Source: Allodiplogaster sudhausi
Taxonomy: Eukaryota > Nematoda > Chromadorea > Rhabditida > Diplogasteridae
Direction of reading: 5' to 3'
NCBI GenBank assembly: GCA_945643635.1
Contig: CALZFC010000065.1
Span: forward strand, 762,001 to 826,000
Length of the DNA: 64,000 bases
Made by a program: the position numbers and the translations under genes. This document shows positions 1 to 8,964 of this stretch, in pieces. The notes under the pieces were generated by a model, which worked only from the letters and a program-made list of their open reading frames with translations, did no database searches and was not told the DNA's origin. Numbering within the stretch: position 1 is the first letter of the stretch; each line of letters begins with the position of its first letter.

Positions 1-471
1 CATCGACTGTTTTTTGTGGTCAAAGCGTCACATTGACAGAGTACAGTCTATCTCCACACACAGTCTAAACATAAATTGAGAAGAGACTATGTCGAATGAC
101 AAAATATGTTCTTGGGTCACTACGGACCCTGTCAATGAACGGTCACCATAGACTGTTTTGAGCAAGACACTCTCTGTTTTTTGGTCATTAACAGACAAAC
201 ACACATGTACATATAGATTGTCTTTTTTCCTTTGACCAGTCAATGGCCTCACAAACGCACCCGTCTCTCTCCCTGTCTGCTCTATATCTCTCACATTTAC
301 TCTAACCGTCTATCCCAATGCCTCCCGCAGTGGAGTCACAAATGCAATCGTCTCTCTTCCTCTCCATGTCTCTCTACCATGTCTCTTCCTCCCTCACATC
401 TCCGTGTCATTCTCACCCCCTCTTCCCGCATTCCTCTTTTTCACAAGCTGCCAACCAAAGACAATACACAT

Positions 472-1122
472 TTATTGCACATCTTTCAAGTGAATGTTAT
501 AATAAATGAAATTGTTAACAGTCTTATAGGTGACACGACATGAATCACATAGAGTCAGTTCAATTTTCCCATTATTGTCCTGAGGAGCATTGTAGATCGC
601 GCAGCTACGACAAAGTGGAATATATAGAGCACGTGGAAAGTTAAGGCATCGGATTTCCGGGTTTGGTGTCTAAAAGAAATAAATATACTCAGCAGCAATT
701 TTTAAAGACAAACCTCTGACATGACCGCACGCTGTCGAAGATGAGTTAACTCTGACGACGAGAGTTCAGTCGGTCGTTCCCATTTTTCAAAACAATATTG
801 CGAAATATCGTAGATTGTATGTTTCTGTTTGCTTCATGGCAAGACATACACAGATGTATAGTAATCGTTCTCTTTTCAACAGTTGTTTTGTTGCGTTTTG
901 CACATTTTTGGCTAACTGCGAGAAATACCAAATGCTGTGCATGTATGGCTGCAGTTCGCAACATTTCTGGCGCCTTGAAGGCTTCAGCCAAGTCTTGGAA
1001 CGATCGCTTAAGAAATACTATTTTTAAGGTATTTAGTAAATGATATTTACCTTGTGTGGTGGTGTTTCATCTCTTCTGCGTTTTCTAGAAGACCCGGCTG
1101 ATGAGTTACTTGACTGGGACAT
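472..1122 (-). CDS. Spliced Cys-rich (zinc-ribbon-like) Polinton protein, left-arm copy
   Basis: Mirror copy of the gene at 9750-10400. Exon 1 is 1122-1051 (24 codons, Ser-rich start then a KRRR basic patch, a possible nuclear signal). Exon 2 begins at 1006 and exon 3 is 669-472. Exon 3 shows paired CxxC knuckles (CRSC and CDSC), suggesting zinc binding. One visible coding difference from the right copy is Thr instead of Pro in exon 2 (MLRTAA versus MLRPAA). The 3' limit of exon 2 is not certain. I do not recognise a characterised family; a DNA- or RNA-binding role is only inference from the Cys pairs and basic patch. Confidence 0.5.
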
Positions 1123-1161
1123 TACGTCTCGCGGAACTGAACATAGAGGTTCTCATTTTCA

Positions 1162-1398
1162 TCAACCAATAGGTTTATCAGTCCAATAACGAGTAGTGCG
1201 AGGATCGTCTGCATGAGTACGTTTTACATGTCTACGCAGATTAAATCCGGTAGAAAAATGAGAGTCACAGTCAGCACAATTAAAAGCCTTTTCTGGTTCT
1301 TTCTCAGCCTTGGGTTCTCTCTCAGCCTTAAATTCAATAGTAGGCGGAATGACAGCTTCTGGCGTCTTAGCCTCAGCGGGGTTCTTTCGATCAGACAT
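1162..1398 (-). CDS. Single C2H2 zinc-finger protein, left-arm copy
   Basis: A 78-residue protein: a charged, Lys/Glu/Pro-rich N-terminal half, then one C2H2 finger in the order FNCADC ... LRRHVKRTH, with both Cys and both His present. Compared with the right-arm copy the C-terminus is shorter because of a small length difference near codon 70, and this copy keeps the first zinc-binding His that the right copy has lost. It sits just downstream of the protease gene on the same strand. Role unknown; single-finger proteins of this kind may bind nucleic acid. Confidence 0.6.
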   Translation of the reverse strand: MSDRKNPAEAKTPEAVIPPTIEFKAEREPKAEKEPEKAFNCADCDSHFSTGFNLRRHVKRTHADDPRTTRYWTDKPIG

Positions 1399-1407
1399 TA
1401 TAAATGG

Positions 1408-1896
1408 CTAAAGTGCTGTCAACGGTCTATTTATACATTTCTGTAGCTGTCGCTTATACCATTTTACAACAAAACGGTCATTTTGGCCAAAATTAGTGTT
1501 ACTAAACATTTTCTGTATATCTTTAAGTTTTTTACCCAAACATCTCTGATACAGGAAGAAAATAGTATAATGGCCACAAACGGTACTTGCTATTCCCTGT
1601 ACTCTCATATTAAAATTTCTTTGCCTCTTAAAGGGTGAAAGCCACGATTTCACTTGTTCAGGCATTGAATCGCCAGTAGAATCAAAATAGTCAACAATAC
1701 TCTTATTATCCACAAAAGCTGCAACCCAGTGTTCTCCTAGACATTTAGAGTCCCCCGTATTAAAAATTACACAAAACGGCCTTTTATCTGGAATTTCTAT
1801 TAGCGTATCACAAGGATAGCTTCCAAGATAATAACGCTGAGTTACCGGACAGTTACCCATTATTTTGTCAAGTTCAATATTCGTGAGAGCCTCCAT
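1408..1896 (-). CDS. Adenain-like cysteine protease (virion maturation protease), left-arm copy
   Basis: Encodes 162 residues, identical to the right-arm copy. The adenovirus-type catalytic set is visible: His56 in GEHWVAAF, Asp72 in DYFDSTGD, Gln100 and Cys107 in VQGIASTVCGHY. The Gln-to-Cys spacing of seven equals that of adenain. In Polintons and adenoviruses this enzyme processes capsid and core proteins during particle maturation. The first in-frame ATG was chosen (MEALTN); an upstream GTG would add three residues. It lies between the zinc-finger gene and the capsid cluster, all on the minus strand. No break is seen. Confidence 0.9.
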   Translation of the reverse strand: MEALTNIELDKIMGNCPVTQRYYLGSYPCDTLIEIPDKRPFCVIFNTGDSKCLGEHWVAAFVDNKSIVDYFDSTGDSMPEQVKSWLSPFKRQRNFNMRVQGIASTVCGHYTIFFLYQRCLGKKLKDIQKMFSNTNFGQNDRFVVKWYKRQLQKCINRPLTAL

Positions 1897-2053
1897 TTTA
1901 TTCACAAAAGCAACAATCGCAGTTTAAATACAATTAGTAGGACACGCAAAGAACTTTAATCGGATAGAGGGCGCCGTTTTGAGCCGAGATAAGCTGCATC
2001 AGAGGCTTCTGTAGAAGAATGTCGTGTTTCGCGTAGTAGTACTCCTATAATCA

Positions 2054-2356
2054 TTAGAATGAGAAAAATTCAGTTTCTGCAAAATTAACCTTGATCATGA
2101 GTCTTACGGGGCGATTGCCAAGCGAGTGCTGCCGACTGCGAACCTCCATGCCAACAATCACTTTCTTGAAGGCATTCGAATTTGGCAGAATGAGCGGGTT
2201 GTCCAACTCGAAATCCTTTTCCAAGTGGTTTGTGCGAACTCTTCTTCGAGAGAGCTCGGTGTTAATAAGATGGATGTCTCTGTCTGACACAGGCCCGTCC
2301 AAGTCGATGTCAAGCTTGACCACGATGAACGTAGACAGTGAGATGAAGCGGGCCAT
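2054..2356 (-). CDS. Conserved small Polinton ORF, left-arm copy
   Basis: A 100-residue open frame directly after the major capsid gene, identical in the two arms. Its ATG shares one base with the capsid stop (TGATG), the same overlap used elsewhere in this element. The sequence is Arg-rich with two hydrophobic strands near the start (RFISLSTFIVVKL) and end (VRLMIKVNF). I do not recognise it. An alternative is that it is translated by continuation of the capsid transcript. The overlap and exact conservation in both arms support it as a gene, but not strongly, because the arms as a whole are nearly identical. Confidence 0.45.
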   Translation of the reverse strand: MARFISLSTFIVVKLDIDLDGPVSDRDIHLINTELSRRRVRTNHLEKDFELDNPLILPNSNAFKKVIVGMEVRSRQHSLGNRPVRLMIKVNFAETEFFSF

Positions 2357-3699
2357 CACGTTTGTGCGTCAGAAAACACGTTTCTGTACGCGTCAATCTG
2401 CAAGAGAACGTTATAACAAAGACATACATACAATAGACACGCCACCTGATACATTCCGTCATATTCGGCATAAATAACAAGCTGCAAGCCGTTTGCGGGA
2501 GTCTTTTCAGAAAATCTCATTGCAATTTGAGTAGTTCCACTACGAATTAATTCAAAATCGCTGTTTGTATCAGAAGCAGACAAATTAAATGCGAAAAGGC
2601 TAAAGCCGTTCGCGTACTGCTTATAATTAATTGCCAAATCACTCTTCTCGCTCACTGCACTTATATTCTCGTAAAACATTAGGAATGATTCTGCATATGC
2701 GCCGGTTTTAAAATTAGTTTTAATCGGTTGCGCTGGAAATGTCACCCCACCAGCGTCAATAGAGACTTCTGTAATATTATTATGGCCGAAATTAAACGGC
2801 GAATGCTTCAAATTGCCTTCGTACGCATTTGTTTGCACAAGACCAAGTATAACACGTCGTGGAATAATGTCAGTAAATATTGTGGAGTATGGCAGGTCAT
2901 ATCTTCCGCCTGGCACTGCAATGACTCTCACTCTTGTACGCTTATACGGATATCGAGCAGGATAAGAAAGCAGATTCTTTACGAGAGCCAAATTTGCAGA
3001 ACCGATAACGTCAATCGCGCGTATTAAGAGTTTCATTGAGATGACTTCAACCCTTGCCCCGTCATCCTTTGCCTTTGGGTCGAGAGATTCCAAAACAAAG
3101 CTATCAGGGTTCCGATGAAAGTAAAATTGCAAATTGAGATGCGGGACCAAGAGTCTATCTGTAGAAAAGTGGTCAATATGTACGGGAGCAATAACGTCAA
3201 TTTCTCCACCCTTTGCCGCTTCTACGCGTTTAAGATAGCTTTTATTATTGACATGGTCCAATCCTTCATCGCCATCTTCGTAAAAACCAGCTGCTTGCAA
3301 AACGCCATACTTGCTATCAGTGCTGTGCGTCAAAAGAGTCTCAAGATATGCCTTATATGGATACTGGTTACATTCAAAAACTTGCTGATTGTTAATTTCC
3401 AAGTTCACTTGCGAGAAGAATGAGGCGCCAATGTAATTAATAAACGCATAATCTGAGGCGTCAGCTGGATCTTGCCGGTTTATCTTCAAACGCATGGCAA
3501 TGTACGTTTTAGAACATTGCAGATAATGACGCGAGTCAACCACATTAAACAAATAAGGTCCAGAGTTATTAATCGGTGTACTGGTGGGAATAGAAAGCCA
3601 ACGAGCAGAATCGAGAACTACTTGGGTAGCTGGGATGTCGAACAAAGCCAATTCGGTGCGAAAGGCTGGTGTTGACTTGGGGTCAATCAGCTTTCCCAT
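2356..3699 (-). CDS. Major capsid protein (double jelly roll, Polinton/adintovirus hexon-like)
   Basis: The full-length major capsid gene of the element, and the only complete copy. The N-terminus has the typical ELALFDIPATQVVLD signature seen in nematode Maverick capsid proteins (the family annotated as F54H12.2-like). A second recognisable block is AEYDGMYQ near the C-terminus. The frame is open throughout, but positions 2398-2445 look like a 48-base intron (GTGGCG...TTGCAG on the minus strand). Splicing removes 16 residues of hydrophobic filler and joins the AEYDGMYQ block to IDAYRNVF, which fits the family better. The stop overlaps the ATG of the next ORF, and its own ATG overlaps the stop of the pX-like gene (TAATG). 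The left inverted arm ends inside this gene at 3121. Confidence 0.88.
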   Translation of the reverse strand: MGKLIDPKSTPAFRTELALFDIPATQVVLDSARWLSIPTSTPINNSGPYLFNVVDSRHYLQCSKTYIAMRLKINRQDPADASDYAFINYIGASFFSQVNLEINNQQVFECNQYPYKAYLETLLTHSTDSKYGVLQAAGFYEDGDEGLDHVNNKSYLKRVEAAKGGEIDVIAPVHIDHFSTDRLLVPHLNLQFYFHRNPDSFVLESLDPKAKDDGARVEVISMKLLIRAIDVIGSANLALVKNLLSYPARYPYKRTRVRVIAVPGGRYDLPYSTIFTDIIPRRVILGLVQTNAYEGNLKHSPFNFGHNNITEVSIDAGGVTFPAQPIKTNFKTGAYAESFLMFYENISAVSEKSDLAINYKQYANGFSLFAFNLSASDTNSDFELIRSGTTQIAMRFSEKTPANGLQLVIYAEYDGMYQVACLLYVCLCYNVLLQIDAYRNVFSDAQT

Positions 3700-4154
3700 T
3701 ACTTTGAGAAAATGTCAAAAGTGCGCTTCTTCTTCCTCTTTGGCTTTCTTTTATACTTGCGAACTCCCCGAGTCTTGCGTTTTTGCTTTTTTACAACTTT
3801 TCTCTTCTTTCTGCGTTTTTTGCCAGTTCCGGACTGCAAACGCGTCTTTCCTTGCTTTGCTAGTCGTTTATATGCATTTCCGCCATGTTCCTTTAAAGAT
3901 TCAACTAAATTGCGTCCCATGTTGATATCGTCAACTATCTGCTCACCAGCAGTTAATGCTTCAGAAGCAATACTTCTCCCGACGCGTTGCGCAATTGGCA
4001 AAAGGGACGTGAATAGTTTCGAAAGCAAGCCACCAACGCCAGAAGTGCCCCGCTGGTAAGGAAAACCACGGAAACCAGAACCAGCCTGACGCGCCTGTTC
4101 AAGGAACACATTTGACCAATCTATTGAACTATTAGGGTCAAAGTGTATGTGCAT
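3699..4154 (-). CDS. pX/core-like basic Polinton protein
   Basis: About 151 residues. After an acidic start (MHIHFDPNSS) comes a glycine-rich block (GSGFRGFPYQRG) and hydrophobic helices with LLSKLFTSLLPIAQ, then a very basic Lys/Arg tail (KKRRKKRK and similar). This layout matches the pX-like minor capsid/core proteins of adintoviruses and Polintons, which probably bind DNA inside the particle and interact with membrane or capsid. I chose the internal ATG at 4154 because it overlaps the penton stop as TAATG; an upstream ATG at 4187 in the same frame would overlap the penton gene by 34 bases. Its stop overlaps the ATG of the major capsid gene. Confidence 0.75.
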   Translation of the reverse strand: MHIHFDPNSSIDWSNVFLEQARQAGSGFRGFPYQRGTSGVGGLLSKLFTSLLPIAQRVGRSIASEALTAGEQIVDDINMGRNLVESLKEHGGNAYKRLAKQGKTRLQSGTGKKRRKKRKVVKKQKRKTRGVRKYKRKPKRKKKRTFDIFSK

Positions 4155-4966
4155 TAATGTTTCGGTTTGAAATGTAGAATAAGACACGAGAATCCAGAGT
4201 GAAATGCAACGACGTCGTCCTCACTCGTTTTTATATGGACATGAATGCTTTCAAAATCTTTTGACTTTACATTTATGTATTGCGGACGAGAAAAGGATAA
4301 ATGAACATTTTCGCCGTGATTGGCATTAATCGGAACAATTTTGAGTAAAGAGGAGAATGTGTTGGAAACAATCTGATTTTCAACAATGCTTGCATAAATG
4401 AATAACATTTCCTTTGCGACATGAATACGATGCTTTCCGGGAACAACTGTATAACCGTCTTCAGTTATTGTTTCGTCAACGCCTAGTAAGTATGCCAACT
4501 TTTTGGAAAATGTAATAGAATAAATTTTTTCATCAGGAGTATATTCACAACGTCCAGTGTGTGAATTAAAATTAAATAAACCCTGAGAGTATACTCCAAA
4601 TCTCTTTCGGTATGAGTATTTTAAAACACCATGCACTTGAGTAACAAGCGCATTTCCAATGTTATATGAGTTCGTTGGCACTATTAATGTTTCGCCTACC
4701 ATTTCCAAGCTCACTGTTAGCTTCTCCACAAAATTCAAATCCTTTGAATCTCGAGTGTAGTATTTGACAATAATGTTATTTTCATTAATATTCTCACTCT
4801 CCGGCTTATCGGTGATTAGGTCAAAATTATAAGGAAAAATTATTTCTGTTAGTGCAACTTCGTAATCGCAAGGTAAATGAATGGGAGCTGGCAGTCGTAC
4901 TTTAAAATTTCCAATTAAATCGTCTCTATTTGTATTGGACAGCAAAGTAGCATAAAAATCTTTCAT
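4154..4966 (-). CDS. Minor capsid protein (penton-like, single jelly roll)
   Basis: 270 residues, frame intact. It has the features of Polinton penton proteins: an N-terminal block with LPAPIHLPCDYEVALTEI, a central LLGVDET segment, and a C-terminal block ending FSCLILHFKPK. The HFSLIVLHFR-like ending and EVALTEI start are the recognisable family marks. In the particle it should occupy the vertices. The ATG overlaps the stop of the upstream membrane ORF by an ATGA overlap, and its stop overlaps the chosen ATG of the pX-like protein. Single copy; it lies in the core between the inverted arms. Confidence 0.85.
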   Translation of the reverse strand: MKDFYATLLSNTNRDDLIGNFKVRLPAPIHLPCDYEVALTEIIFPYNFDLITDKPESENINENNIIVKYYTRDSKDLNFVEKLTVSLEMVGETLIVPTNSYNIGNALVTQVHGVLKYSYRKRFGVYSQGLFNFNSHTGRCEYTPDEKIYSITFSKKLAYLLGVDETITEDGYTVVPGKHRIHVAKEMLFIYASIVENQIVSNTFSSLLKIVPINANHGENVHLSFSRPQYINVKSKDFESIHVHIKTSEDDVVAFHSGFSCLILHFKPKH

Positions 4967-5193
4967 TGTTTTCTCTGGCTAATTGTAGGAGACGGTAACA
5001 AATATCCAATACTAGAAGAGAGAATTGCAATCCACAGCTTTTCGTCCTTGCAATTTGAAAATGAGAGGTTATATATAGAAACAATGACGACGGTGTAAAT
5101 GAGCAAAACTTGTGCAATGTAAACTACCAGAGAACGTGAGCATGTAATATCGCCAACATGCCAAGAATTAGAGCTTTCGGACATCACTTGCAA
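4963..5193 (-). CDS. Small membrane protein of Polinton type
   Basis: 76 residues with one clear hydrophobic segment (VVYIAQVLLIYTVVIVSIY) and a C-terminal block EKLWIAILSSSIGYLLPSP. A short protein with a GYLLPSP-like ending next to the penton gene is common in nematode and other invertebrate Polintons, from memory of the family layout. The start is uncertain: a second ATG lies nine bases downstream. The 5' end overlaps the 3' end of the integrase frame by 26 bases, and the stop overlaps the penton ATG. Function unknown. Confidence 0.6.
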   Translation of the reverse strand: MQVMSESSNSWHVGDITCSRSLVVYIAQVLLIYTVVIVSIYNLSFSNCKDEKLWIAILSSSIGYLLPSPTISQRKQ

Positions 5194-6231
5194 ATATCCA
5201 AGTGGGATCAGCGTATCCCAGCCACTTTACATAGAGTTGGTTCTTTCCGTCTTTATATCTTATTCGCAATACTTTTTCAATTTTATATTCAGCTGGGTTA
5301 TAAGCAACGAGCTCGTTTTCGTAGACAATCGAGTCAATCTCTTTTCCGTCCATTCCTCTATAATATATGCAGGCGGGTCTTTAAATAGTAATTTTCTTAT
5401 TTTAAATGTTTCCAACGTAAATGTGTTCTTGTAGCCTTTTCTAAATATTTGGTTGGTTATGGACAATCGTACTGTATTGCCTATTCTGTAGCGGTGTTTG
5501 GGAGTTTTGTATGCATCTTTACCGTAAAGTGTGTTCCAAACGTGTTCTGCATTCTCTTTCGTAACGTTTGATGGCGCAATACCCCCAATAGATTTTATTG
5601 GGGTGTCATTAATTGCACTTACTACGTCTTGTAAAACGTCAATCCAGCGATATGTGTTATATTCTGAAAAATAGCGATACAGACGAGCTTTTATTCTCCG
5701 GATACTATTTTCTGCCAAAGCACACTTTAGCGTTTGATTCTTTGGAATTCTATGTTGAATGCGGAATTCGGACAAAATTATTCTAAATTTCGAATTTAGA
5801 AACTCTTTGCCGGCGTCGCTATACAAGCGAAAGGGAATTCTATCGTGACGGTTTAAAATCGCGTGATATGCATTTGCTGTGTCTTCTGCGGTTTTCTGTT
5901 TCAACGGTTCTGCCATTATAAAACGGCTAAGAACGTCGGCGACAACTAAAATATATTGGTATCCAAAGTTATGTTTCTTCAAGTCTATCAACACTGCCAA
6001 ATCCGCTTGATGGTCACTATTAATCCAAGTACATTGCAGCTTATTAGTCCGTAAACGCAGCTTTCTGGGGAAATGGGCCGTGTATGTATCATTCGAATGC
6101 AGAAACTTTTTTACTTGTCCTTTTGTTACCTTTAGCCCAGATTCCAAGGCTGCTCTGTGAAGACCGTCAAGGCTGGAAAAAGAGCCTGGATTTCGAATAT
6201 CTCTGTATAAGCTAGCTAAAGCGTCTTCCAT
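5168..6231 (-). pseudogene. Retroviral-type DDE integrase with C-terminal chromodomain, frameshifted
   Basis: The long frame 6231-5260 holds the integrase core. The DD35E triad is visible: Asp77 in HQADLAVL, Asp139 in LYSDAGKEF and Glu174 in ALAENSIRR, with the canonical 35-residue spacing. A second frame, 5353-5168, carries the C-terminal region with a chromodomain-like block (LYVKWLGYADPTW). The two frames are offset by one base near 5345, so the gene is broken between the core and the chromodomain region as sequenced. This could be a real inactivating indel, an assembly error, or less likely programmed frameshifting. Integrase normally inserts Polinton DNA into the host genome. The 5' end overlaps the next gene by 16 bases. 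Confidence 0.85.
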
Positions 6232-6905
6232 ACTTTAACAATAAATTGGTCTGAAGCGACTTGCTCTCTGCGAGTTTTATTCCCAAGCGATTGAGCGTCG
6301 AAGCCTGAATCTATAAGTGCGTCAGCGAAAGCTTGTGCACCGGCTGGTGGAGTCGAATGAGCACGCCAGGAACTAGAAAAATCTTCAATAAGGCTACCGA
6401 GGTCGTAGTTTTCACCGTCAAGCTTTATTATGTCGCCGCTTATAGGAAATGCGCCGGGATATTTCTTTAAATGTAGAAGAAGAGGCTCTGCTTTTTCTTT
6501 AATCCTGTTCTGGGAAGCAGAAGCTGTTGACGCGGAAGGTGTTGGCACTGGTAGTGGTGTCCTTGGTTGCTGCTTAGACGTTTGCGCTTTTAAAGGTGCT
6601 GGCACTGTTGCGGGCAGAGTAGGAATGGGTGGTGGGACAGCAGTTGCCACAGATAAAGAAGCCTCGGAGAAGTTGTCTTGCCAAGCACCTTCTTCACTAA
6701 CATTATGGGGTGCATAGTGAATAATTTGCGTTAACTTTCGCAAAACTGCGTTATACTGCTTAATTCGTTCGTCTGCGGCTGATTGAGAAGATAACACTTG
6801 TTTTATCTCGTCTTCTATATTTTCTATAAATGTCTTCTGCTTTGGTATTTTTACCAAGTCATGCAGCTTATCTTCGGATATTAAAACCATTTTCTTAAAC
6901 AACAT
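6216..6905 (-). CDS. Polinton accessory protein with Pro/Thr-rich linker
   Basis: 229 residues in one open frame. The N-terminal 60 residues are a charged helix, probably coiled coil. Then comes a Pro/Ala/Thr-rich linker (residues about 85-130), and a conserved-looking C-terminal block with DIIKLDGENYDLGSLIEDF. Proteins of similar size and layout lie next to the integrase in other invertebrate Polintons, but I know no assigned function. It overlaps the integrase start by 16 bases and the preceding gene by 11 bases. A structural or assembly role is a guess from position in the capsid gene block. Confidence 0.55.
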   Translation of the reverse strand: MLFKKMVLISEDKLHDLVKIPKQKTFIENIEDEIKQVLSSQSAADERIKQYNAVLRKLTQIIHYAPHNVSEEGAWQDNFSEASLSVATAVPPPIPTLPATVPAPLKAQTSKQQPRTPLPVPTPSASTASASQNRIKEKAEPLLLHLKKYPGAFPISGDIIKLDGENYDLGSLIEDFSSSWRAHSTPPAGAQAFADALIDSGFDAQSLGNKTRREQVASDQFIVKVWKTL

Positions 6906-7227
6906 TTGTGATTAATTGTGCAGCAATGCTTGCTATAACTGGCAATAAGGGAATGAGAAAGCCAGATCCAGTTTGAGTAATCTTTTTCTTTGCCTCGCTT
7001 ATATGCCGAATTCGTGACAGCTTTCGTAGCTTTGGAGCACATTTCTTTAGCAGTTTTTTCTTATCCGCGCTTATTTTAACCTTTCCGTATAAAATATTGC
7101 ATATTGCCTCTATTAGACATATTATCGTATTTGCATCCAGTTCTTCTACAGCTTTGTTAAAATCTTGGCATTTTGCTGCATTATCTAGTTTTTCGATAGT
7201 TTCCTTACGCCAATGTGCAGTTCTCAT
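6895..7227 (-). CDS. Conserved small Polinton protein with C-terminal hydrophobic tail
   Basis: 110 residues: an N-terminal helical, charged domain (about 1-75) rich in Lys and Leu, then a Gly-containing hydrophobic tail (SGFLIPLLPVIASIAAQLI) that could be an amphipathic or membrane helix. Short proteins of this kind occur beside the ATPase in many Polintons and adintoviruses. The ATG overlaps the stop of the ATPase fragment as ATGA, and the 3' end overlaps the next ORF by 11 bases. Function not known; a membrane-active capsid component is possible by analogy with adenovirus pVI, but that is inference. Confidence 0.55.
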   Translation of the reverse strand: MRTAHWRKETIEKLDNAAKCQDFNKAVEELDANTIICLIEAICNILYGKVKISADKKKLLKKCAPKLRKLSRIRHISEAKKKITQTGSGFLIPLLPVIASIAAQLITNVV

Positions 7228-7739
7228 TTTGGAATGTAACAGTAAACGCGTTCTGTTATGGGGAATATGCTTGTGCGCAATTGAAACTTTGTCTGCGTCG
7301 TTTTGTGCAAGTCAACAAGTAAATATGTATGCGGCTGTCTCGTAGCGTCTTCAAATGACTCAATAAAGAATTTCTGCTTGCTAGGTCGCAACTGGTTTGC
7401 AAGAGAGCGAATAGACAACAAATCGGAATTATTCTTAAAAATAATGAGATAGCTACTATTAATGCGCAAATTGCGAATTATCTTGCTGTAGAAGAGATTG
7501 TGTTACAACAATGGTTGTTAAGAAAAAATGATGGGTTGCCACCGTAAACAGCTTTTCCGCATCAGTTCATTTGTCTATTTGCACCATTAAATCGTCCAAA
7601 ATCACCAAAGGGCGCTTTTCTTTCAATTTCTTTAGTTCTTCGAGAGAAGGCAGCCCTTCACACATTGTTACGTGTCTTTCGTTTGCAAAGCTATCATATC
7701 CTTTTTGGTATTCATTATAGCAGAAATATATGCTTTCTG
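7224..7739 (-). pseudogene. Packaging ATPase (FtsK/HerA, A32-like), C-terminal remnant
   Basis: The C-terminal part of the element's DNA-packaging ATPase. A Walker B-like string (RPLVILDDLM) lies near 7590-7620 and a THHFFLTTIVVTQ block near 7525. The final segment, 7469-7224, continues in a different frame. At least one in-frame stop and one frame change separate these blocks. The N-terminal half with Walker A is missing because the fragment stops exactly where the right inverted arm starts (7740). So the gene was cut by the event that made the inverted structure and has also decayed. Confidence 0.8.
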
Positions 7740-8505
7740 CTTTCATCGGAACCCTGATAGCTTTGTTTTGGAATCTCTCGACCCAAAGGCAAAGGATGAC
7801 GGGGCAAGGGTTGAAGTCATCTCAATGAAACTCTTAATACGCGCGATTGACGTTATCGGTTCTGCAAATTTGGCTCTCGTAAAGAATCTGCTTTCTTATC
7901 CTGCTCGATATCCGTATAAGCGTACAAGAGTGAGAGTCATTGCAGTGCCAGGCGGAAGATATGATCTGCCATACTCCACAATATTTACTGACATTATTCC
8001 ACGACGTGTTATACTTGGTCTTGTGCAAACAAATGCGTACGAAGGCAATTTGAAGCATTCGCCGTTTAATTTCGGCCATAATAATATTACAGAAGTCTCT
8101 ATTCACGCTGGAGGGGTGACATTTCCAGCGCAACCGATTAAAACTAATTTTAAAACCGGCGCATATGCAGAATCATTCCTAATGTTTTACGAGAATATAA
8201 GTGCAGTGAGCGAGAAGAGTGATTTGGCAATTAATTATAAGCAGTACGCGAACGGCTTTAGCCTTTTCGCATTTAATTTGTCTGCTTCTGATACAAACAG
8301 CGATTTTGAATTAATTCGTAGTGGAACTACTCAAATTGCAATGAGATTTTCTGAAAAGACTCCCGCAAACGGCTTGCAGCTTGTTATTTATGCCGAATAT
8401 GACGGAATGTATCAGGTGGCGTGTCTATTGTATGTATGTCTTTGTTATAACGTTCTCTTGCAGATTGACGCGTACAGAAACGTGTTTTCTGACGCACAAA
8501 CGTGA
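7740..8505 (+). pseudogene. 5'-truncated major capsid gene (right-arm copy)
   Basis: Matches the last half of the capsid gene at 2356-3121, in opposite orientation. The frame stays open from the fold-back junction to the stop, including the candidate intron at 8416-8463, but the first half of the protein is absent. An upstream in-frame ATG at 7672 belongs to unrelated reverse-strand ATPase sequence, so any product would be an artificial fusion. Confidence 0.88.
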
Positions 8506-8807
8506 TGGCCCGCTTCATCTCACTGTCTACGTTCATCGTGGTCAAGCTTGACATCGACTTGGACGGGCCTGTGTCAGACAGAGACATCCATCTTATTAAC
8601 ACCGAGCTCTCTCGAAGAAGAGTTCGCACAAACCACTTGGAAAAGGATTTCGAGTTGGACAACCCGCTCATTCTGCCAAATTCGAATGCCTTCAAGAAAG
8701 TGATTGTTGGCATGGAGGTTCGCAGTCGGCAGCACTCGCTTGGCAATCGCCCCGTAAGACTCATGATCAAGGTTAATTTTGCAGAAACTGAATTTTTCTC
8801 ATTCTAA
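8505..8807 (+). CDS. Conserved small Polinton ORF, right-arm copy
   Basis: Identical in protein sequence to the left-arm ORF at 2054-2356 (100 residues). Its ATG overlaps the stop of the truncated capsid frame as TGATG. Role unknown. Its presence in both arms gives no independent support because both arms are near-identical copies of one DNA segment. Confidence 0.45.
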   Translation: MARFISLSTFIVVKLDIDLDGPVSDRDIHLINTELSRRRVRTNHLEKDFELDNPLILPNSNAFKKVIVGMEVRSRQHSLGNRPVRLMIKVNFAETEFFSF

Positions 8808-8964
8808 TGATTATAGGAGTACTACTACGCGAAACACGACATTCTTCTACAGAAGCCTCTGATGCAGCTTATCTCGGCTCAAAACGGCGCCCTCTATCCG
8901 ATTAAAGTTCTTTGCGTGTCCTACTAATTGTATTTAAACTGCGATTGTTGCTTTTGTGAATAAA

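Larger units (their letters stand above)
1..3121 (+). repeat. Left inverted arm of the Polinton
   Basis: Reverse-complement match to 7740-10964, ending sharply inside the major capsid gene (base 3121 pairs with 7740; the next base differs). It contains the Cys-rich gene, the zinc-finger gene, the protease, a 100-residue ORF and the 3' part of the capsid gene. The left arm is about 100 bases shorter than the right, mainly because the right has an additional copy of a GA-rich subrepeat near 10530-10640. Confidence 0.9.

Noticed and set aside
798..1043. Plus-strand 81-codon frame in the left arm
   Set aside because: Antisense shadow of exon 2 of the Cys-rich gene, which has better splice and motif support.
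3584..4059. Plus-strand frames opposite the pX-like gene
   Set aside because: Complement of its Lys/Arg-rich tail read as Phe/Leu-rich; shadow only.
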